Assembly: GCA_949130495.1 (NCBI GenBank)
Contig: OX422213.1
Span: forward strand, 206,329,660-206,393,659
Direction of reading: 5' to 3'
Length of the DNA: 64,000 nucleotides
Source of the DNA: Sambucus nigra
Lineage: Eukaryota > Streptophyta > Magnoliopsida > Dipsacales > Adoxaceae
This document shows, piece by piece, positions 61,235 to 64,000 of this stretch (position 1 is the first letter of the stretch; each line of letters begins with the position of its first letter). Both the position numbers and the translations under genes were made by a program. The notes below the pieces were generated by a model. That model had not been told where the DNA came from. It saw only the letters and a program-made list of their open reading frames with translations, and did not search any database.

Positions 61235-62933
61235 ATGGATTTTTCCCCATTTTCTAAATTTCCAATTTTTGATGGTTCTAATTACGCATGTTGGAAAGCG
61301 TGTATGCGTTCGGCACTTAGGGCCATATACGAGAGGGTTTGGCTTTTAGTTGTTAATGGGTGGTACCCACCGACTATGTTAGTTTAAAATTCTAGTGTCC
61401 CCAAACCCGTCGAGAGATGGAGTGAGAACGATTTAAAACTTTCTAATTTTAACTCCCGTGGTTTAAATGCCTTGTTTAGCGCAGTCACACCGGATGAATT
61501 TTGACGTATCATGACGTGTGAAACCGCTAAGGAGGCGTGGGATATTTTACAACTCATACATGAAGGAACAAGTGTTATAAAAGCTTCTAAACTCCAAAAC
61601 CTCTGCACTCAATTTGAAACCATCAAAATGAATGAAAAAGAAACAGTTGATGAATTTTATGCTAGACTTTCCGATATAGTAAATTCATCATTTAATTTGG
61701 GAGAGAAAATACCCGACGACCGAGTTATAAGGAAAATTCTTAGGTCCCTACCCGATAGGTTTATCCATAAAGTGATCGTGTTAAATTCTTTACCAACTTT
61801 AGCCTCTAAGAAACTAGAATAGCTCCTAGGTGATTTCCAAACCCACGAACTATACATGTTTCCCTCCAAAAATGAAAAGAAAATTGATAAGGGCGTCACT
61901 TTGAAAGCCTAAAAGGAGGTTAAGGTAGTTTCGCATGATGAGAGTGACATCGATTTCGATGAGATGGCTATGTATGCTAGAAAATTTAGAATATTTCTTA
62001 AATTTAATAAAGATAATATTAAAAAGGATTTTAAGAAATTTGATAAATCAAAGTATGAAAAAGCTAAAAAAATCCCTAAAAAGCATAATGAAGATCTTAA
62101 TAGGGATAAGTTGAATAGATGTTATAGTTGTGAAGGGTATGGACATAGGGCTTCTGAATGGCCCACTAAACTAAGGAGAGAGGGTAAGCAACCTATTTCA
62201 TTTAATGCCACCCTTAGTGACAGTGATAAGTAATAGGTACCCTATTCCCCCATTGAGTGCAACTTTACCGTGTTCATGGCTAGTCATGTTAGTGAAAGTG
62301 AGATATTGTCCGACGATGACATTTTAAAATAAGAAACTTCCAAGGCCTTTGTTTGTGAAGCTCCAAAAGATAATGGTAGTGAGAGTGAAGAAGAGAGAGA
62401 ATGAAAGTGAGGAAGAGGTTGAAGAGAGTGAACTTCAAATAGATTTTAAAGAATTATATAAAGAATCAATTAAATTAAAAAGAGCTAATTTGAAGTTAGA
62501 ATCTACTTGAAGAGAACGTGTCAAGGTCATTGATCAGAGTGCGTTAGTTGATGACCTTAGGACACGTGAGAGAGCTCTTTGTGAGAAGCTTGAGTTTCTT
62601 AAAAAAGAGAGAGATAGTCTCAGAGGTTTAATGGGGACTATGAAAAAGGAGCTTCTTGATTTTTAAGAGAGGAAGAGTTTTCTTAAGTCTAGGATTGTAG
62701 AGCTTGAGAAGAAAGCGAGAGACTCAAGTAGAGTCAAATTTGATTTGGAGAGTCGTTCGGAGAAATTAGATAAAATCTTAGGAACGATCCAAATTAAAAA
62801 TGACACTTTTGGTTTAGGCTTCTTTACTTGTCATGATTTAACTAATAAATCCAAAAATAATGTTTTAGGAGAATCTTCTAGAAAAACGGTTAAAGTTCAT
62901 TCCTTAGGTTCGTCTTTTCACCGAGTCTTTGCT
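61235..62933 (+). pseudogene. SIRE-type Copia gag, broken
   Basis: From Met 61235: MDFSPFSKFPIFDGSNYACW, then a stop at 61391. After 'FNSRGLNALFSAVTPDEF' and another stop, 'TCETAKEAWDILQLIHEGTS' and 'LRSLPDRFIHKVIV' (61511-61822) give the UBN2-type gag core. Next are 'DESDIDFDEMAMYARKF' and the zinc knuckle CYSCEGYGHRASEW (about 62115-62160), with its last Cys replaced by Trp. An acidic Ser/Glu region, a frame-broken coiled-coil and 'SEKLDKILGTIQIKNDTFGL' (62745-62972 frame) follow. The reading ends at a new LTR at 62934, so protease and the remaining pol are absent from the window. Confidence 0.9.
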
Positions 62934-64000
62934 TGTCACAACCCGGATATAATTATTATAAATTATACTTAAATCATGCTTAAATTATGTGATATGAATG
63001 TGTTATTATTATACCTAATTTTAAGTGATAATTTTAAGTCTAATCCTACTTTCATAAATCATGAAATGTCGAATTATTTACAAACACAAAATTTGGTTAT
63101 TTTCGATAGAAATGTTCCTGTTAGAGACTAGTTTCGACCCTTATAATGTAATAATTGAATCCAGGTAAAAACTATATAGTTGTATATATATGAGTTAGGT
63201 TTGGGGCACAACAAACGGATCATCAAATGAATATCCGAGTAAGGAGTTATACCGAATTTACGAACAAAGGGAAATCTGTCCATTCCCTTTAAGTGGTAAT
63301 TTGTCTTTTACTAAACCAAATGTTTTAATTTGATTAGTTGGCATGGAGGCAGCCTTGGCCGACTTAAAACTCTTCTTCCAACCTATTTCTTCAGAACATT
63401 TAAGCCTAGGTTCAGTTTGAAGGTTTTTTATGCTTGAGGAAAGAGAAAGTAGAAGTTAAGGAAGAAAGGGTTACATTAAAAGCTAGGAAAAATATATACT
63501 TTGAAATAAGTATAATACAAGATTAAAACAATATTAACACATAATTTTACCTTGGAAAAATTCCGACAAAATTCTTAAGGTGTTTCCAAGGTAAAATTAT
63601 GTGTTAATATTGTTTTAATCTTGTATTATACTTATTTCAAAGTATATAAATCGTGAATTATTGATTAAAATTACATTATCCTTTGTGATAATATGTATGG
63701 GATCATATGTGAGATAAGTAGTGTTTATAGGCCATATTGCTTTGTATTGAAACCCCTTGTATTCAAACTTGCATATGTTTTTGTGTGCTTACTGTAATTG
63801 AGAAATTCCAATTGGATATGAAATTAGACTCGTATAGTCATATCATATCCTAAAATTAGAATTTATCTCCCTGTGGTTAGGCCTTAATGATGATTTCAAG
63901 TTGGTACATAGTTTCTATTTGTATATTTTATTTCGGTATGTCCTGAGTTTAGTCAAGCGTTTGACATAGCAAATGAATTCAAAAAATTATGAAACTTTAA
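62934..64000 (+). mobile_element. Start of a further LTR or element, cut by the window edge
   Basis: TGTCACAACCCGG interrupts the SIRE gag frame abruptly and looks like a Ty3-type LTR start. Following sequence is AT-rich and non-coding, with 'gagtaaggagttata' and a long perfect hairpin (63493-63648). The other end and TSD (expected ttgct, 62929-62933) lie outside. The first part could also be the reverse end of an inverted element. Confidence 0.5.
63493..63648. repeat. Perfect inverted repeat, 66-bp arms, 24-bp loop
   Basis: 63493-63558 and 63583-63648 match as exact reverse complements over 66 bp. The loop is attccgacaaaattcttaag plus a few bases. Neither arm shows a protein frame. Confidence 0.97.

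Overview
This window looks like repeat-rich intergenic DNA from a flowering plant (probably a eudicot; species not determinable). It is AT-rich, has no recognisable intact host gene, and is built almost entirely from transposable elements in several states of decay: Ty1/Copia, Ty3/Gypsy (Tekay/Del-like and Tat-like), a CACTA (En/Spm) DNA transposon, a gag-only LTR element, MITEs and fold-back elements. Plant-type primer sites (tRNA-iMet and tRNA-Asp), polypurine tracts, target-site duplications (TSDs) and degraded gag/pol/transposase reading frames support this. Coordinates come from reading by eye; TSDs and element tips given to the base were checked in the sequence, while truncated edges are approximate.

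Layout. 1-3082: minus-strand Copia leader and LTR (about 1.5 kb). 3083-5172: unassigned AT-rich DNA. 5173-19892: a Copia element of the same family: truncated LTR, gag, protease/integrase, then a 7.7-kb Ty3 insertion (9073-16797, TSD aatgg), the end of integrase, a deleted RT, RNase H and an LTR (18319-19892). That LTR is followed by its own primer site and leader, so it has internal sequence on both sides. 20518-28293: a complete-length CACTA element (TSD ttc) with decayed TNP2-type and TNPA-type genes on the minus strand and palindromic subterminal repeats. 29116-32883: a 3.8-kb gag-only LTR retrotransposon (TSD cttgc) that splits an older transposon-derived pseudogene.

33.3-47 kb: MITE-like inverted repeats tied to (CT)n(TA)n tracts, a minus-strand SIRE-like gag relic, a minus-strand tRNA-Asp primer site with LTR, an inverted repeat and LTR relics. 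47.7-55.2 kb: 3' part of a plus-strand Tekay/Del-like Ty3 element whose 5.2-kb LTR contains a perfect 126-bp palindrome and a 2.3-kb fold-back element, itself holding a hAT-type MITE. 55.2-57.5 kb: minus-strand Tat pol relic with dual RNase H. 57.5-59.5 kb: minus-strand Ty3 LTR relic. 59.5-62.9 kb: SIRE-type Copia LTR, primer site and gag. From 62,934: start of another LTR containing a perfect 66-bp-arm hairpin.

Nothing here works as an operon or pathway; the story is layered insertion. Every gag/pol/transposase frame I could follow has stops or frameshifts, so nothing is autonomous as written. The most interesting items are the inverted self-nested Ty3 element, the LTR with internal sequence on both sides, the gag-only element with clean TSD, the palindromic CACTA subterminal repeats, and several perfect palindromes inside LTRs that could be real fold-back products, small-RNA precursors or assembly artefacts.
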